Positions 1-11,915 of a DNA stretch of 64,000 nucleotides are shown here, one piece after another. The stretch comes from Dendrophyllia cribrosa. Taxonomy: Eukaryota > Cnidaria > Anthozoa > Scleractinia > Dendrophylliidae. Both the position numbers and the translations under genes were made by a program. Location of the stretch: positions 26,516,270-26,580,269 of the forward strand of contig JAJLRJ010000006.1 in the NCBI GenBank assembly GCA_024195265.1, given 5' to 3'. The notes beneath the pieces are model-generated. The model was not told the DNA's origin. It did no database searches and worked only from the letters and a program-made list of their open reading frames with translations. Position 1 is the stretch's first letter. Every line of letters begins with the position of its first letter.

Positions 1-205
1 CATTAGACAACTGCTCAGTCGAATAGAATCCTTTGAACGACAGAGTCGACCCAAATACAAAAGTGTCCATCCTAATTGATTCATACGTCGAAGTTTACAT
101 GTGCCGACACACGTAAAACCGGGCCTAAACAAGACAGACTCGTCACGCATAATTATGAGATATAATTTATGAGTCTGTATCCATTCCAGACCACAAATAT
201 ACCTA

Positions 206-359
206 ATTCAATAAAGGTTGCTTTGACAATTGGTCATTGGTAATTGGGCATTGGCATTTGGGCATACGGAACACAATGCAATGCTTTGCTTGAGTGAACA
301 CCAAACAATAGCTTCCCAATGCCCAATTACCAATGACCAAAGCAACCTTTATTGAATTA
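206..359. repeat. Palindromic MITE upstream of the GPCR
   Basis: Arms of about 45 bp at roughly 206-250 and 315-359 are reverse complements (both carry AATTCAATAAAGGTTGCTTTG and GGTCATTGGTAATTGGGCA), with a short loop of about 65 bp between them. This is the usual form of a short non-autonomous DNA transposon. It ends about 220 bp before the GPCR start codon and so lies in its likely promoter or 5' UTR region. Confidence 0.75.
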
Positions 360-580
360 AGTGTATTCCAAGTTTCCGTTTCATACTGATCAGATAAGGT
401 GACGCTCTGTTTATTCAATAACAGCAGAGTAAATTTCATTTCATTTCCCTCTTCAGTTTTGACAATCGACCTTTTTCCTGTCACGTTTATTACGTATCGA
501 ACCATCTGAACTAACAGTCATTTAGGAACATATTGGTTAGAAGAAATCAGAGCTGGAAACTGCAGAAGAGGAACTTAAAG

Positions 581-1555
581 ATGTCTCTAATTGGATTGTA
601 TTCCTGCGCAAATGTCTCGGCGCCTACAGCTTTGAGTATTACTTCTGCCACAGCTTGCTCGGTGCTTACAGTAACAGCGGTAACGGGAAATGTCCTTGTA
701 CTTCTGGCGGTTATTATCGACCCTAATCGCAATCTACGAACGCCATTTAACTTCCTGGTGGCTAATCTAGCCGCCGCAGATTTGATCGTCGGCTGCTTTG
801 CGCTGCCGATGTCGGCGGAGGCCTATGTTCGCGAGGCTTTGGGCGTTTGGTCGCTTACTCGCCGAGATAACGCGAGACGTGTTGGGTACTTTATATCTTG
901 TACCGCGTCGCTGTTCAGCTTAGCTGCATTAACTGTGGACCGATTCGTTGCCATAACGTACCCAATGAAATACAGAGTGAAGCTAAATTCTCGTCGAACA
1001 GCATTAATTTCGCTTGTGTTATGGATAATCTCAATTGGATTTCCATTTCTGTATTTCAAAGTTGGCTACTTGAAGTATCAGTTTTTCTTCGCCAATACAG
1101 CCGTTGTATCCACATTTGCAGTGCTTTGCCTAACTTACGCTAAAGTCTTCCAAAGCTTTAAAAATCAAGTCAAGAATTGGGATTCGCTGCACAGCGGCCC
1201 CGACAGCGAAAATCACGCCAAGATGAGGACAATCAAATGGGAGAAGAAGGTCACCAAAACATTTCTAATCATGTTGGCACTTTTCATCAGCTGCTTTCTT
1301 CCTTCATTGGTTATGATCTACATTATAAGTTTCTGCGGAAGCTGCAACTGTCAGTTTATTCACTGGGCTAGAGATTTTAATTATGTTTTAATCATGGCTA
1401 ATTCGAGCATGAATCCTTTTGTTTTCGCGTGGCGTCTTCAACCTTACCGGAAGGCCTTCGCTAAAATTCTAACTTGTAGAGGGGTTGTAAGAAAACTGCG
1501 TTCGCTCTCCGAACAGATAACCATTTCTATGAATTCATTAGGCCCAGCTTCGTAG
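581..1555 (+). CDS. Rhodopsin-family (class A) GPCR, intronless
   Basis: A 324-residue seven-transmembrane receptor in one exon, expected at the plasma membrane and coupled to G proteins. Seen: TM1 about 20-46 with GNVLV (N37), TM2 with LAAAD (D67), TM3 ending DRF (120-122, variant of DRY), TM4 about 139-158, TM5 about 166-192, TM6 about 227-250 with CFLP in place of CWxP, TM7 with NPFVF (278-282, variant of NPxxY), then a basic tail. N11 is a possible glycosylation site. The start is the ATG at 581; the frame is open a little upstream but only from a TTG. The usual Cys at the top of TM3 and a Cys in extracellular loop 2 are both absent, loop 2 is short, and loop 3 has three Cys (C252, C255, C257). 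That pattern resembles melanocortin/adenosine-group receptors; the ligand is unknown. Single-exon class A receptors are common in cnidarians. Confidence 0.93.
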   Translation: MSLIGLYSCANVSAPTALSITSATACSVLTVTAVTGNVLVLLAVIIDPNRNLRTPFNFLVANLAAADLIVGCFALPMSAEAYVREALGVWSLTRRDNARRVGYFISCTASLFSLAALTVDRFVAITYPMKYRVKLNSRRTALISLVLWIISIGFPFLYFKVGYLKYQFFFANTAVVSTFAVLCLTYAKVFQSFKNQVKNWDSLHSGPDSENHAKMRTIKWEKKVTKTFLIMLALFISCFLPSLVMIYIISFCGSCNCQFIHWARDFNYVLIMANSSMNPFVFAWRLQPYRKAFAKILTCRGVVRKLRSLSEQITISMNSLGPAS

Positions 1556-1642
1556 ATTTCTAAAGACAATGTAGCCACCGGAGAAGTCGGACCAAGATAA
1601 CGTTTTCCTAATTTGAAAAGTGTAGGCCAAGACAAGTTTAAT

Positions 1643-2330
1643 ATCTCAAGTAGTTTAAGGCCTGGGTAAAAGGCTCTTACCGGGAAAAACAGTTTATTCG
1701 TGATAACTTTAACAAAGATAATGGAACTGAAATGAAATTTGGCACATGGATAGGTCTTATCGTTCTTATCATTATTAAGTATAATAAGCTTTCCTATAAG
1801 TCACGTGACATGTCACGTGGTCATTTTTCTTAAAATAGCAAATATTTGACGAATTGCCAATGGGTTTAAGAGAAAACATCAAATAAAAACGCTTTTCTGA
1901 TGCAGATTAATTATTTCCAGCCCTTCACGTTTGGAATGATCGTCCATTGTTCTTTAAAAATTTTTTGTGAGGACAAAGGTCATTTTTAAGTATAAAATTT
2001 AACCTTTGATTATCTATAACTGTAATTTTAAAACTCGAGGACAATCATTCCAAACGTAGAAGGTTAAATATGTTCAACTTCCATTGGAAAAGCTAATTTA
2101 TTTAACTATACGAAGAAAATTCGCTGGCATATCGCCAATTTGCTTAATTTTAAAATTTTGATCACGTGACATGTCACGTGACCAAACTTGTGCGTTAAGG
2201 CAGAAGAAGACGTCGAGATTAACATTCAGGAAAACTTTCAATCTGGTTCAGTCAATCTAGCCGAAGATATTAAGTGTCAACCATATTTTCCGAATAGACT
2301 TTAAACCCAGGCCTTAAACTGCTTGAGATC
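1643..2330. mobile_element. MITE-like element with nested inverted repeats
   Basis: Terminal inverted repeats of about 30 bp carry CTCAAG(T/C)AGTTTAAGGCCTGGG at 1643-1673 and its complement at 2303-2330. Inside them a second inverted pair, TCACGTGACATGTCACGTG, lies at about 1801-1819 and 2161-2180, itself palindromic and rich in CACGTG. A further inverted pair around GGAATGATCGTCC/GGACAATCATTCC sits near 1933 and 2039. There is no coding potential. It lies just 3' of the GPCR, so a GPCR transcript could read into it. Confidence 0.7.
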
Positions 2331-4109
2331 AGATTGTTATCTTAAGCTGTTCGCAAACTTCTGTTATTTCTTTCCTTTGTCAGACGAGGAAATAGGACAA
2401 TTCTACACGCACAGGTTATCGTTATGCCAAGTAGCTAAAACTTTGCGGAAACAAATAAAAATGCAAGGTAATGTTTACGTTTCTGTTTATTTCCGAGTCC
2501 AAAGTCCGGTCCATTCTCGACCCCAGAGCTCTCGGTCATTCTCTTTTTTTGGCCGCGCGACTTCGGTCATGTGCAAAAGAGAAGAGCTGTAGACCGGGCA
2601 TCACAGGTACCCCAAGCTCAAGTGACGTTTACACGTTGTAATTTGAACGTCGTGGTAACTGTTGCGTAATAGCGCAATTATAAGGATTTGTATGGGGAAA
2701 ATTCGCTTCGAATTTGAGCGTAAAATTACGAACGATATTTCAATAAAAATGGCTCACCTGAACTTCTTTGTGTGTTTACTGGTGTATTGAGTGGTTTTTG
2801 GGTTGATTCAAAGCGATTCCAGCGAATTTTTCAATCATTTCTTCCTCCCTAAATCGACCCTAAAAGAGAGTCTCAATTCCAAGCCCGCTCATCCCGCTCC
2901 CCCCGGGCATTTGTCGGGCATTTTTTTTTTATAATAATGTTGCAAATGCCCTACGGTGGGGTCAGCTTATACGTACAAATCCCCACGGTGGGACTTTTGG
3001 AAGAGTGCAAATGCCCGACCCATGGGACAAGATCAAAATTTAATTTTAATGATTAATGATGGAAGTAATAATGGTTCACAAATAAATGGATCTTTATTCA
3101 TGCTAGGAATTATTTCGTTCTACCTCAGTATAACTTATATCCGTTCCCACATTCGGTCTAAATATTTGTGTTATGTTTCCGCAAAACTTTTCACTCCAAT
3201 AATTTCCTGTCGATTTTTGTTATTTTTGATTAAAATTATGCTTACGTTCAGGACGTTCAATCCATTGACGTGGAAAAATTTTGTCGGGGGTGCTGAACTT
3301 TATTTGCCCGAATGAAACTTGTGACGTCATGTTTATTTGTCATGATGATGATGATTCTAACAGTCGCTGACATTTTGCTTTTCTACTGCTGTGAACGATC
3401 AGAGAATGAGCTTCTACATCTCGCATTCTTCGCACTTCACACGCTACCGATTTACGAGCCTTCGACGAAGACATACTATTTTAATCGACCACGACCAGAT
3501 ACACATACAAGATGTTCGCCAAATGTTATACTCAGGGCGCGTTTTTTTTGGGAGATATTCTGGTCATTCTGAAATCAGAATACGCTAACAAAACTACGTT
3601 GTTTACATTCTCACACACGAAAATTTTTCCAGGTACACATAGTCAAAGTAGCGACTTTTTTCCATATTTTACGAGAGGAATAGGTGCAATAGTTTGAGCT
3701 AGTTTTCTGTTTATGGAATGGACAGAATACGTAGAAAAGAAACGCGCCCTTAGTTTCAATCCCTGCGCGATCTACATTATCATTCCCACCCGGCTTGGCG
3801 GTCCACAACGCAGATTTGTCGTTCAGTCTGTGCCAGCTCACGCGGTGAGCATCTAATGGAGCTATCACATGAATGACATGATCGATGTAGTAAAGAGCTC
3901 GGTTAAAAAGTTAAGTGTTGAGTAATGTGAGTTACGAAATAAAAACAAATAAATTAAGACATTGAATCACAAAATAATTCAGTAATTTTACTGTGTCTGT
4001 GGTGCCCGAATGGTCGCCCAGTTTTGCCCGAATAATACTATATTTTTTACGACTGGGGGTGCTGCAGCCCCCTCAGCCCCTCCCCCTCGTATGCCTATGG
4101 TTCAATCCA
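2331..4109. other. Non-coding stretch, no recognisable gene
   Basis: Only short ORFs without recognisable domains are seen. A few short repeated phrases around CAAATGCCC occur at about 2900-3020, and the end (about 4050-4100) is C-rich. No exon, RNA gene or intact transposon is recognised. Confidence 0.5.
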
Positions 4110-5809
4110 TTTAAAGTGTATATGACAGTGATTTTTTTATTTGCTTGATCGAATCTACATGATGTTCTGATAAGAAAATGGAAAAAAAATTCGATATCGA
4201 TTTTTCTTCTCTGCGTTGTAGCCGTCTAAAAACGTGAAATTTCACTTCCGGTGTGTTACAAAACCGCGCAAGAAGAAAGACTGGAAATAGTCCGCTGTGT
4301 CCTCAATACAGGAATGCCGGTGTCGAGGAAAGGAGGATATTACCATCTTCCCGGCATGCACTGCAAGCAAACTATATTATCAAACGGCGGCGACCCGCAA
4401 ACAGCTCATTTTACACAGACGCCGTTGAGGTTGGAGGTCAGTTGGTCGTAGCGGAAACCTTTCAAAAGAAATCTACGTTAACCTATTTATTCTATTCACC
4501 TTTACAGAATATTTTCCATTTCGGGTTATGTTTTCAGTTTGCTTTAAGGCCGCTTAACTTCCCAGACGGGCTGAAACCCGCGATAAGCGTCGCGTGGTAG
4601 ACGCTTGAAATCTCTTCACAGATTCATGGAATCAATAAACCGTATCGCCATTTCAAAACAATGCCGGCTTATATTAGAAGAAATATCCGTATATTTGCTT
4701 GCTTTGACTTATTGGACCTAACACTGGTGAACAGAGCCGGTGAAATAATTCCCGCTAACTGAAAAAATAAAACAACAGCTACTCACTCAGCACGCGACTG
4801 TCCTGCTGTGCTTGTTTACGGTTATGTTATTTTTAGTTCAAAATCGATCTTCGCTTTTCTCGCTATTTTCTGACTTTTCTATGGTACGAGCACTAATCAT
4901 TCAGCTTCATTGCATTTTATATTTTGCTGTGACCAAAATAAAACTCGAATTGGTCCAAAAATGCAATAAGATCTTCTCACAAACGACGCGCCACTTGGAG
5001 CTTGCCGGATGCAGTCACTTTAAACAAATAGCCGCCGAAATAGATCACTTTCAACTTCAAAATTAAGGATGAAATCGTAGAGTCAATTGGAGTCAATTAG
5101 GTTTTTGAGAAAGTTTATACCTTAAATGACTGGAATTGGGTGTTATTTGGCGTTTGACTCGCCTTTTTTGAATCGATCCAACCAATTGAAAATATGCATT
5201 ACCGATGACTACAAGCAGACATGGACGACAACAGTCAAACTATACCACGATAATTTTTTTCAACGGGTCAACTCCACTCTAAGAAAACCATTTCCTGGCA
5301 CATCATTAATAGAGGAATAAGGTTCGCATTGTTTTCTTTCGATGCCTTTACATTAAAGCGAGGAAATCCATGTACAACTTTGTCTAAAATACGTGAATTC
5401 TACGGTTCCACCGGAAGTCATTCACCCGAATTTTACCCAAAGCATGCTGGGAAGACGGTAATATCCTCCTTTGTGTCGAGGTTTCTCAGTTCCTCACATT
5501 TTTTGATGCGCCCTGAGGAAGATACATGGTTCTATTAAGGTGTGTTGTCTATGGTTGTAGCAACATGCACCAAAAAACGGAGGAACTGAGAAATCGCGAC
5601 ACTGGCATTCCTGTATTGACGTCGCAGCGGACAATTTCCAGTCTTTCTTCTTCCGCGGTTTTGTAACACACCGGAAGTGAAATTTCACGTTTTTAGACGG
5701 CCAAAACGCGGAGAAGGAAAATCGATATCGATTTTTTTTCCATTTTCTTATCAGAACATCATGTAGATTCGATCAAGCAAATAAAAAATCCCTGTCATAT
5801 ATACTTTAA
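4110..5809. mobile_element. 1.7-kb DNA transposon with long terminal inverted repeats
   Basis: The first roughly 230 bp (from TTTAAAGTGTATATGACAG at 4110) reappear inverted at about 5580-5809, sharing the segment with GATCGAATCTACATGATGTT, AAATCGATATCGAT and GAAATTTCACTTCCGGTGTG. The inverted match continues in pieces (GGAGGATATTACC at 4331 against GGTAATATCCTCC at 5458). The ends carry TTTAA/TTAA. No transposase is intact; a short THAP-like piece lies in the right arm. A decayed, non-autonomous element is the best reading. Confidence 0.7.
5526..5666 (+). pseudogene. Possible truncated THAP-type zinc finger exon
   Basis: A 46-residue frame from ATG begins MVLLRCVVYGCSN, which has the C-x4-C spacing and GCSN phrase that open many THAP DNA-binding domains encoded by animal DNA transposons. 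The rest of the domain (second C-x2-H, proline, AVPTF-like box) is missing; the frame runs into the terminal inverted repeat and stops. Its place inside the 1.7-kb TIR element supports a transposase origin. It could also be chance. Confidence 0.3.
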
Positions 5810-6660
5810 GGTCGCCGTTGATTGAAACGCTTTTTCAAGTTTAGCCTGCATAACAGGCGTAATTGGGGGCGCTCTAACGGGTTCAGGCTATTTCAAGTTA
5901 AGCTGCCATTGAATTTTAAAATAGCCGGATTCTTCTGTTGCAACATATCCTGATGCAAAGACACCACGGCCACGAATGCTGACAAATAGACGTCAACATC
6001 TAGACTAGCCGGCCTGTTTTGAAAATTGTGTGAAACTTAATCTTAAAAATGTAAGCCCGAAATTAAATAATATATATAGATAGGCCAAGCCTAACAGCGT
6101 CGCACTTTGAACAAGTGTCGGGAACTGTGTACACACCGTTAATTAATTGTTTGATTATTTACGCAATGACAGGAAATGCATTAACTCGAATCTTAGCATG
6201 TACTTTGTACTTAGTGGGTGTGCTACTTTGAGATATCGGATTACTTTGTTGTTATACTAAGCACGCGGTTGAGTTATAAGAGCGGAGGTTTTTGCCTGTA
6301 TTCGAGCGGAGTTGTAATAATTTTGGAGGAAATTAAACGGTGATTTAAACAGGAGACGTATTGCTATTGCGTTTTCAACAACAAGCTTAACTAAGGTGAC
6401 TTAAAAACATGGGCAAAACCATGCTAAAAGAGTAAACACAGCATATCGGTCCCAAAAAGCATAAGTAACAATAGAAGAGGCACAGGACCGCGAACGAAGA
6501 TGCTGCTAGTGAACGTAGGATCTGTGGAAGATCTAAACAGCCAAACATAGCAGTAGGCAAATGAAACCATTTTTGATATGGTACACTGTGTCTGTTGAGG
6601 TCGCATGATCAGCCACGTCCTCAATTATGCACAATTTGGAAATTTCAGGTTACGTTATAA
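5810..6660. other. Non-coding stretch, no recognisable gene
   Basis: No ORF with recognisable domains, RNA gene or clear repeat is seen here apart from short AT runs. Confidence 0.45.
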
Positions 6661-6861
6661 GAATAGGCCATTTCCGAGTTGCCTTTAGCCTCTCTATCAA
6701 AGCGAGGCTAGGTGCGAAACCTTTCATATGGAAATGAGTTTTCATTCACATGCAAATAAAACTTATTTGCATGTGAATGAAAACTCATTTTCATATGAAA
6801 GGTTTCGCACCTAGCCTCGCTTTGATAGAGAGGCCAAAGGCAACTCGGAAATGGCCTATTC
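6661..6861. repeat. Near-perfect 200-bp palindromic MITE
   Basis: Two arms of about 95 bp (6661-6757 and 6766-6861) are almost exact reverse complements, from GAATAGGCCATTTCCGAG inward through CTAGGTGCGAAACC to TTCATTCACATGCAAATAA at the centre. The very high arm identity suggests a young insertion or frequent arm homogenisation. Confidence 0.88.
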
Positions 6862-8693
6862 ACTTCCGTTTTTCCTTCCTTAGTCTTCCTTTTATAAGTC
6901 TATTTATAAGTCAAATTTAGCGGCGAATTTCGAAAACTTTTATTGCTGCATAATTATTCATTCTGTTTCTAGTCCCAGCCCCTCTCTAAAATGAAAACGT
7001 CATAGTTTACAGAAAACAAATAACTTTGAAAAACCCCAATTAGTTCCATAAACCATGGGTAATGGTCATTGATAAAAAACAAATGAAATGGAAAATTATT
7101 TTTCCAATATCTCGTAAATTTGGATCGATATAAATAAGGTACCCAAACCTATATATCAATTTAAAGCTTATAAAATGAAGAAACGCAAATTATAAATCCG
7201 TCGATAGAGTAAAAATTCGACGAGATACCGCACTTTAAACGCCAATGTTATACTGTTTATAAATCCCTGGGGGCGGGGATACTCCCTATAATGGGCTATA
7301 CGGGGATGCTCCGCCAGAAAGATGTACCTTTTTTCGGATGGATGTATATAAAAGGGTAGGGATTTCACGAGATGAAGTATAGAAAAGGGTAGGGAACACT
7401 GCCATTGAGGTTGTACGAAACGGCTAATTCGTCTATATAAGCAGTATATTAAAAAAATTAAAATGCAAGGCTAGTAAAACGGAAATTAAGGGCAGATTTA
7501 ATGGCCAATATTTCGACTAGTAGAACTAGTCTTCTACAGGGCCAGCGTTGGAGTGAAAATAATATACAACGGCTCTTAAATTTGAATATAGATAACAAGT
7601 ACATGATTGGCTAATATAAGTCGACAAGCAAACCAAGACAACTGGCTGCTGACTACCCCCGTCAGGTTAGATTTTTTACCCGACACACCGGGAGAACGGT
7701 GAATATGTCCACGCGACTCTTTACGCGCCCATTTCGAATATTCCGAAGCGAAGCTGACTCGAAACAAATGTTTCGCAGGGAACGCATTTTTGATGGCATT
7801 GCGTCGCGAGTGAACTGACAGGGAACTTTAGCATATCTGCTTTGATTCTATGGAGGAATTGTGGCATCAGGGTTAATTTCGGTGGATTTACTCGCTTCGA
7901 TTCGAGCGGCGGGCACTCCGAAAATCAGTGTTCTGCCTTGTCTTTTTCTTAGCAGTGGAACACCCAAATAACGATAACTCGCCGAAATCGCGTTAAATCG
8001 CCCCGAGGAGCAGGCAAACAACAAAGAATACAACACAGCAACAGGGTAAGTCAATTTGAATCACAAAACATTCGAATTTTGAAGTTTTAAAACAAAACCA
8101 TTGCGTTCCCATACAAACCTTTATAAATCGAATCTTTGTAACACAATACCTCTCATAAAGCAAGGGTCACGTCCCGGTTATCTGATAGTGAGCTTGGGCC
8201 GCCTGTGGTCAGGGATGTAAGCAAACTAGGTATATTATAGGGTTACATTTTCTGCCATTTACATTTACATGAAAGGGTGAGGGTTTGGACCTCGGGACGG
8301 AGCGTCCCCGTACAAAACTTTGTTGAGTAACCCTCCCCCCCGCCCCACCGAGTTATAAACGCACTAACATTCCGCTCCACGAAACTACCGGTAGTGGCGT
8401 GATATTAACACGTATTTCTACAAAACATGTTTCGAGCCCTGTCCTAAGAGCTGCCTGTTACTTTTCTATGAGTCGTCTAATGGTCCTCGTCGTCAGGCTC
8501 GGCACACCTTCCACTACTTAGGGACCGTCCTTGCTCTGGGGAAGATGTCTTCCAATTAAGAATAACAGATCGTGGATACAGAACATCGCTACGCCGCTCG
8601 CTTCTTACTCTCTCGTGTCCAATAGACCAGTTTACAGTTATTTTGCCTCCACTAGACACCCGAACAAACACACAAGACTAAGAGGCGTGGGGC
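6862..8693. other. Non-coding stretch, no recognisable gene
   Basis: ORFs here are short and lack recognisable domains. The interval about 7260-7440 (rich in GGGATA and AAAGGGTAGGGA phrases) looks like a dispersed repeat, but only one copy is in view. Confidence 0.4.
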
Positions 8694-8850
8694 GTTGGTC
8701 AGCCAGGCCCACGATACATTTTATTATTGACAAAGGACTACAATATTACAATATTACTATAATATACTATACTATAATATTACAATAACTCCAAGTTGGT
8801 CAGCCAGGCCCACGATACATGTTATTATTGACAAAGGACAATAATATAAC
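8694..8850. repeat. Two-copy tandem duplication, about 100-bp period
   Basis: The phrase GGTCAGCCAGGCCCACGATA followed by ATTATTGACAAAGGAC occurs at about 8697 and again at about 8797. An AT-rich run of ACTATAATATTAC units lies between them. Confidence 0.75.
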
Positions 8851-9246
8851 AATAACTCTAAGCTCACCAGAGCCGGACACGTAAACCCCAAAAAACCAAC
8901 TGTTGGAAAAAATAGGGACCGTGTACCCCCGACCTATGCAGTGGTGCTACCTTTAGGGTGGTGGTTTTAACTAAGAAAAAACGACTAAAATAAGCGGCTA
9001 AAACTGCCGATAACAAGTCTTAAGGTATTACAATAAACAACTAAGACGAAAGTTAACTTGTTTTAAGAGTACAAGAGGCGGCGAGGCTGACCGTAGAATG
9101 ACACAAATCTATCAACGGACACTTTTCAAACTCACGAACCGTGAGCCCCTGCGCACTACACTAGTACTCGGTTCTCTGTACCGTGCCGGCAAAATATTAA
9201 TTTATGCCAATCAAGATTATCACAAATTACATTTTTTCGTGTTTCC

Positions 9247-9411
9247 CGGCCTTTGAGTGGAAGCGAGGCTGAAGTTGACCTTGTTATGATACAGACCTTG
9301 AAGCACGAGCTTGTTAGCATGAGAAAAGCACTTATGAACATATGAAAGGCTGAAAGGTTTGTATCAAAGCAAAGTTACCTCCAGCCCCGCTTCCACTCAA
9401 AGGCAAGGTCA
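9247..9411. repeat. Inverted-repeat element, about 165 bp
   Basis: GGCCTTTGAGTGGAAGCGAGG at the left is matched by the complement of CCCGCTTCCACTCAAAGGC at the right, with partly complementary sequence between. MITE-like; no coding potential. Confidence 0.65.
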
Positions 9412-9917
9412 CCAAGCACACAACTGTAAAATGGACTATTAATCATCTTTCCTTTGTAGTAATATTTTAAGAATATATAATACAAAAAGGACCTCTACAC
9501 TTATATTTCATACTTGTTTTCACACTTCATTCAAATCAGGCAATGCAAATCCAAAGCAATCGCGAAATTATTTTCAACCCTCAACTAAAAACAATGAAGT
9601 TATAACTTTTTACAATCCAAAACCATAACCACGACATATTATGTCTTCCGTTCATGATGAACGGTTATCCGTAATATAGCTCGCGTGCACGTGTGTAGTG
9701 CATTGGCATTGAGCGAGCTTTGTGAGGGTATAAATTTCAATCGCAACTGACGGCGCCATCTTAGTACGTGAGCTATTCTCGTACATAGAAATTTTTTCTC
9801 TCGCGGAGATTGAGAATAGCTGGGTACGAGATTAAGAGAGAGCAGTATTCAAAACGCAGGAAAACCTGTTAGTTGATGCGCAAACCAACTCAAAGTTTCT
9901 CAATTTAATTGGTACAG

Positions 9918-10190
9918 TTATAGAGCGCTTTTCAATAGAGAGTCGAAAATTTCACAATTGCTTTTGTTTTGCATTGCTACGGTTTGTGATTGGCAAAATA
10001 ATCTCGCGCCACTTTCTCGACCAATCAGAAGTAAAACCAAAACCAATCGTGATTTGCCTACGCGTTTTCCCGCGCTTGGCGCAGGTTACTTGTATTTGCT
10101 TCGAGTTCTGATTGGTTCATTGTATTGTCTGCGTCTGATGTGATTGGCCAGAGTAATTACTTTGGTTTTGGTTTTACGATGTTTCATGCA
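9918..10190. repeat. Dispersed repeat rich in CCAAT/ATTGG motifs
   Basis: The interval contains at least five ATTGG or CCAAT motifs and an inverted pair GTAAAACCAAAACCAAT (about 10032) and ATTGG...TTGGTTTTGGTTTTAC (about 10142-10178). It starts at GAGCGCTTTTCAATAGAGAG. The form suggests a family of short interspersed or foldback repeats, although another copy is not in this window. Confidence 0.45.
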
Positions 10191-11016
10191 CAAAAAAATC
10201 GGCTTTTTTAAGAGCATTGTAACAGATTGTCTATTCAAAAGTTGCTCTTGTTTCTTTTACAAAAACTGTGCGCCAATATAATCATATTTTTTGTTTGGGC
10301 GTATTACATGTTTTGTGTACATATGTTAACAAGAACAGTGAATATAGTTCTTTTCCCATTCAATGGGACACCCTACTTCATCAGGTGCCGGGGTGATCGG
10401 CTCTTGACTCAATTTATATCTTAAAGTGACAAAAATCAATTTACTTACAACTTCTCTCTGCCGTATTAGAACATTGTCGACTATAGGGAAGGCAAAAAAA
10501 ATCGACGAACAGTTTTTGAGCTAAAATGAAGTACAAAAAAGATATTGTGAAATATTTTCTTACTGTAGTAAATGCGAAGTGCTTAGAATATTTAGAAAGC
10601 GTACTGGCCTATTGCCATCTCTCGCGGTCAGTCCCTGTATCATAGACGACCATGACCTTGCTATGATCCCTTCCAGAAAAGATCCCGGGTTCTTGGTCAA
10701 TGACAAGCTCACCTGGAGCCTTTCTGTTCTCTATCTAGTATTGTTAATCTCTTTTATATTATTATTGTACACATTCAGTGAGTTTGAATAAAGTTGATTC
10801 GAATTACCAAAAATACAGCATGGAAATGAGAAAAATATCAAAACAGTCTAACTTCGGTTTACCGACATTCGCTTAATACGAACACCCGTTATAAAGAACA
10901 GTTTTGCTGGTCCCAGCCGAAAGCCTCTCCATTTTCTCTTTAATTTACCTAGCTACTGAATACGGACACCCGTTAATGTGGACATCGGTCAGTTTTTCCC
11001 GTCCCAACTAAAAGAA
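10191..11016. other. Non-coding stretch with degenerate repeat
   Basis: No gene is recognised. The part around 10850-11000 has phrases of the type TTAATACGAACACCCGTTAT and TACGGACACCCGTTAATGTG, like the mariner-type MITE arms elsewhere in the window (25468 and 27420), so it is probably a decayed copy. Confidence 0.4.
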
Positions 11017-11248
11017 TAGGGGACTTTAGATCGGACGACGAGTACGAGATTGAGTACGAGTACGACTTTTGAATTTAAAGCCAGTCACGTCCCCAGAGCT
11101 GTCGGTTCTTCCTGTTGCAAACCAGAAGATAAGAAGACTCTAGGTATAAAATTTGTGTGGTAAATGGTTATTTAGAGTACGCGAACTAAGTTTTAAAAGT
11201 TGTACTCGTACTCAATCTCGTACTCGTCGTCCGATCTAAAGTCCCCTA
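11017..11248. repeat. Palindromic MITE with TA ends (mariner-like)
   Basis: Arms TAGGGGACTTTAGATCGGAC followed by GACGAGTACGAGATTGAGTA (11017 onward) and the exact complement ending at 11248. TA at both ends fits a Tc1/mariner-type target duplication. About 230 bp, no ORF. Confidence 0.85.
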
Positions 11249-11667
11249 ATAGGGAGCTTAAGCAACGACGACGGCAACGCCAAGGAAAACAACACTTGAA
11301 AAAAGGATTCGCGCTATTTTAAACTACTTTACAGTTGCTTATTAAATTTGTTAAGTTTGTCTAATGCGACTGGATTGTCCAGGAGCTGAATTTGAGGGGA
11401 TGGTTTTCCAGTTCAAACGGAGAAAGGAAAATTAACAGTCGTGTGTTCACGTTCTCCACAAAACCTATAATTTCATCATTTGACGTTGTTGTTTTGCAGA
11501 GAACGGCAAAGAAATGTACCAAAATGTAAAACGCACGTGCAGAAGCATTGTTTACGCTCATTAAACCTATTGTTTTGTGCCGTTCTCGCTGCCGTCGACG
11601 TCGTGGTTGCTTATAAGCTTCTTAATCTCATACAAAGGCCTTCTTAAAAAGGATAATTGGCATTTTC

Positions 11668-11817
11668 TATAGACCCTTTTAATAAATACCAGAATGCATC
11701 ACATTCCGCTATCGATGTCAAATGTATTCTTTTGAATTGCAAGAGAATTCAAAAGAATATGTTTGACGTCATTAGCGGAAAATGATGCATCGTGGTATTT
11801 ATTAAAAGTGTCTATAA
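11668..11817. repeat. Palindromic MITE with TA ends
   Basis: Arms TATAGACCCTTTTAATAAAT (11668) and the complement ending at 11817, sharing AATGCATCA and CATTCCGCTA/TTAGCGGAA in inverted order; about 150 bp; TA at both ends. Confidence 0.82.
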
Positions 11818-11915
11818 CGTTACAAATGTCTCAAATGCTCTTTGTCAGACAGATACACATACACTATCAGTTTGGTTGAAAGAAAACTACAAACGTTTTT
11901 CTTATAGTAATCAGG

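Noticed and set aside
1..135. Second copy of the 37677 MITE at the left edge
   Set aside because: ACATGTGCCGA and CCGGGCCTAAA phrases resemble that MITE's terminus, but only one arm is in view and identity is low, so it is not listed as a feature.
533..580. Upstream extension of the GPCR frame
   Set aside because: The frame opens with TTG at 533; the first ATG is at 581, which suits a eukaryotic start and leaves a normal short N-terminus.
7848..8054. Small secreted protein on the minus strand
   Set aside because: The start is hydrophobic, but the rest has no pattern, no Cys framework and no splice context.
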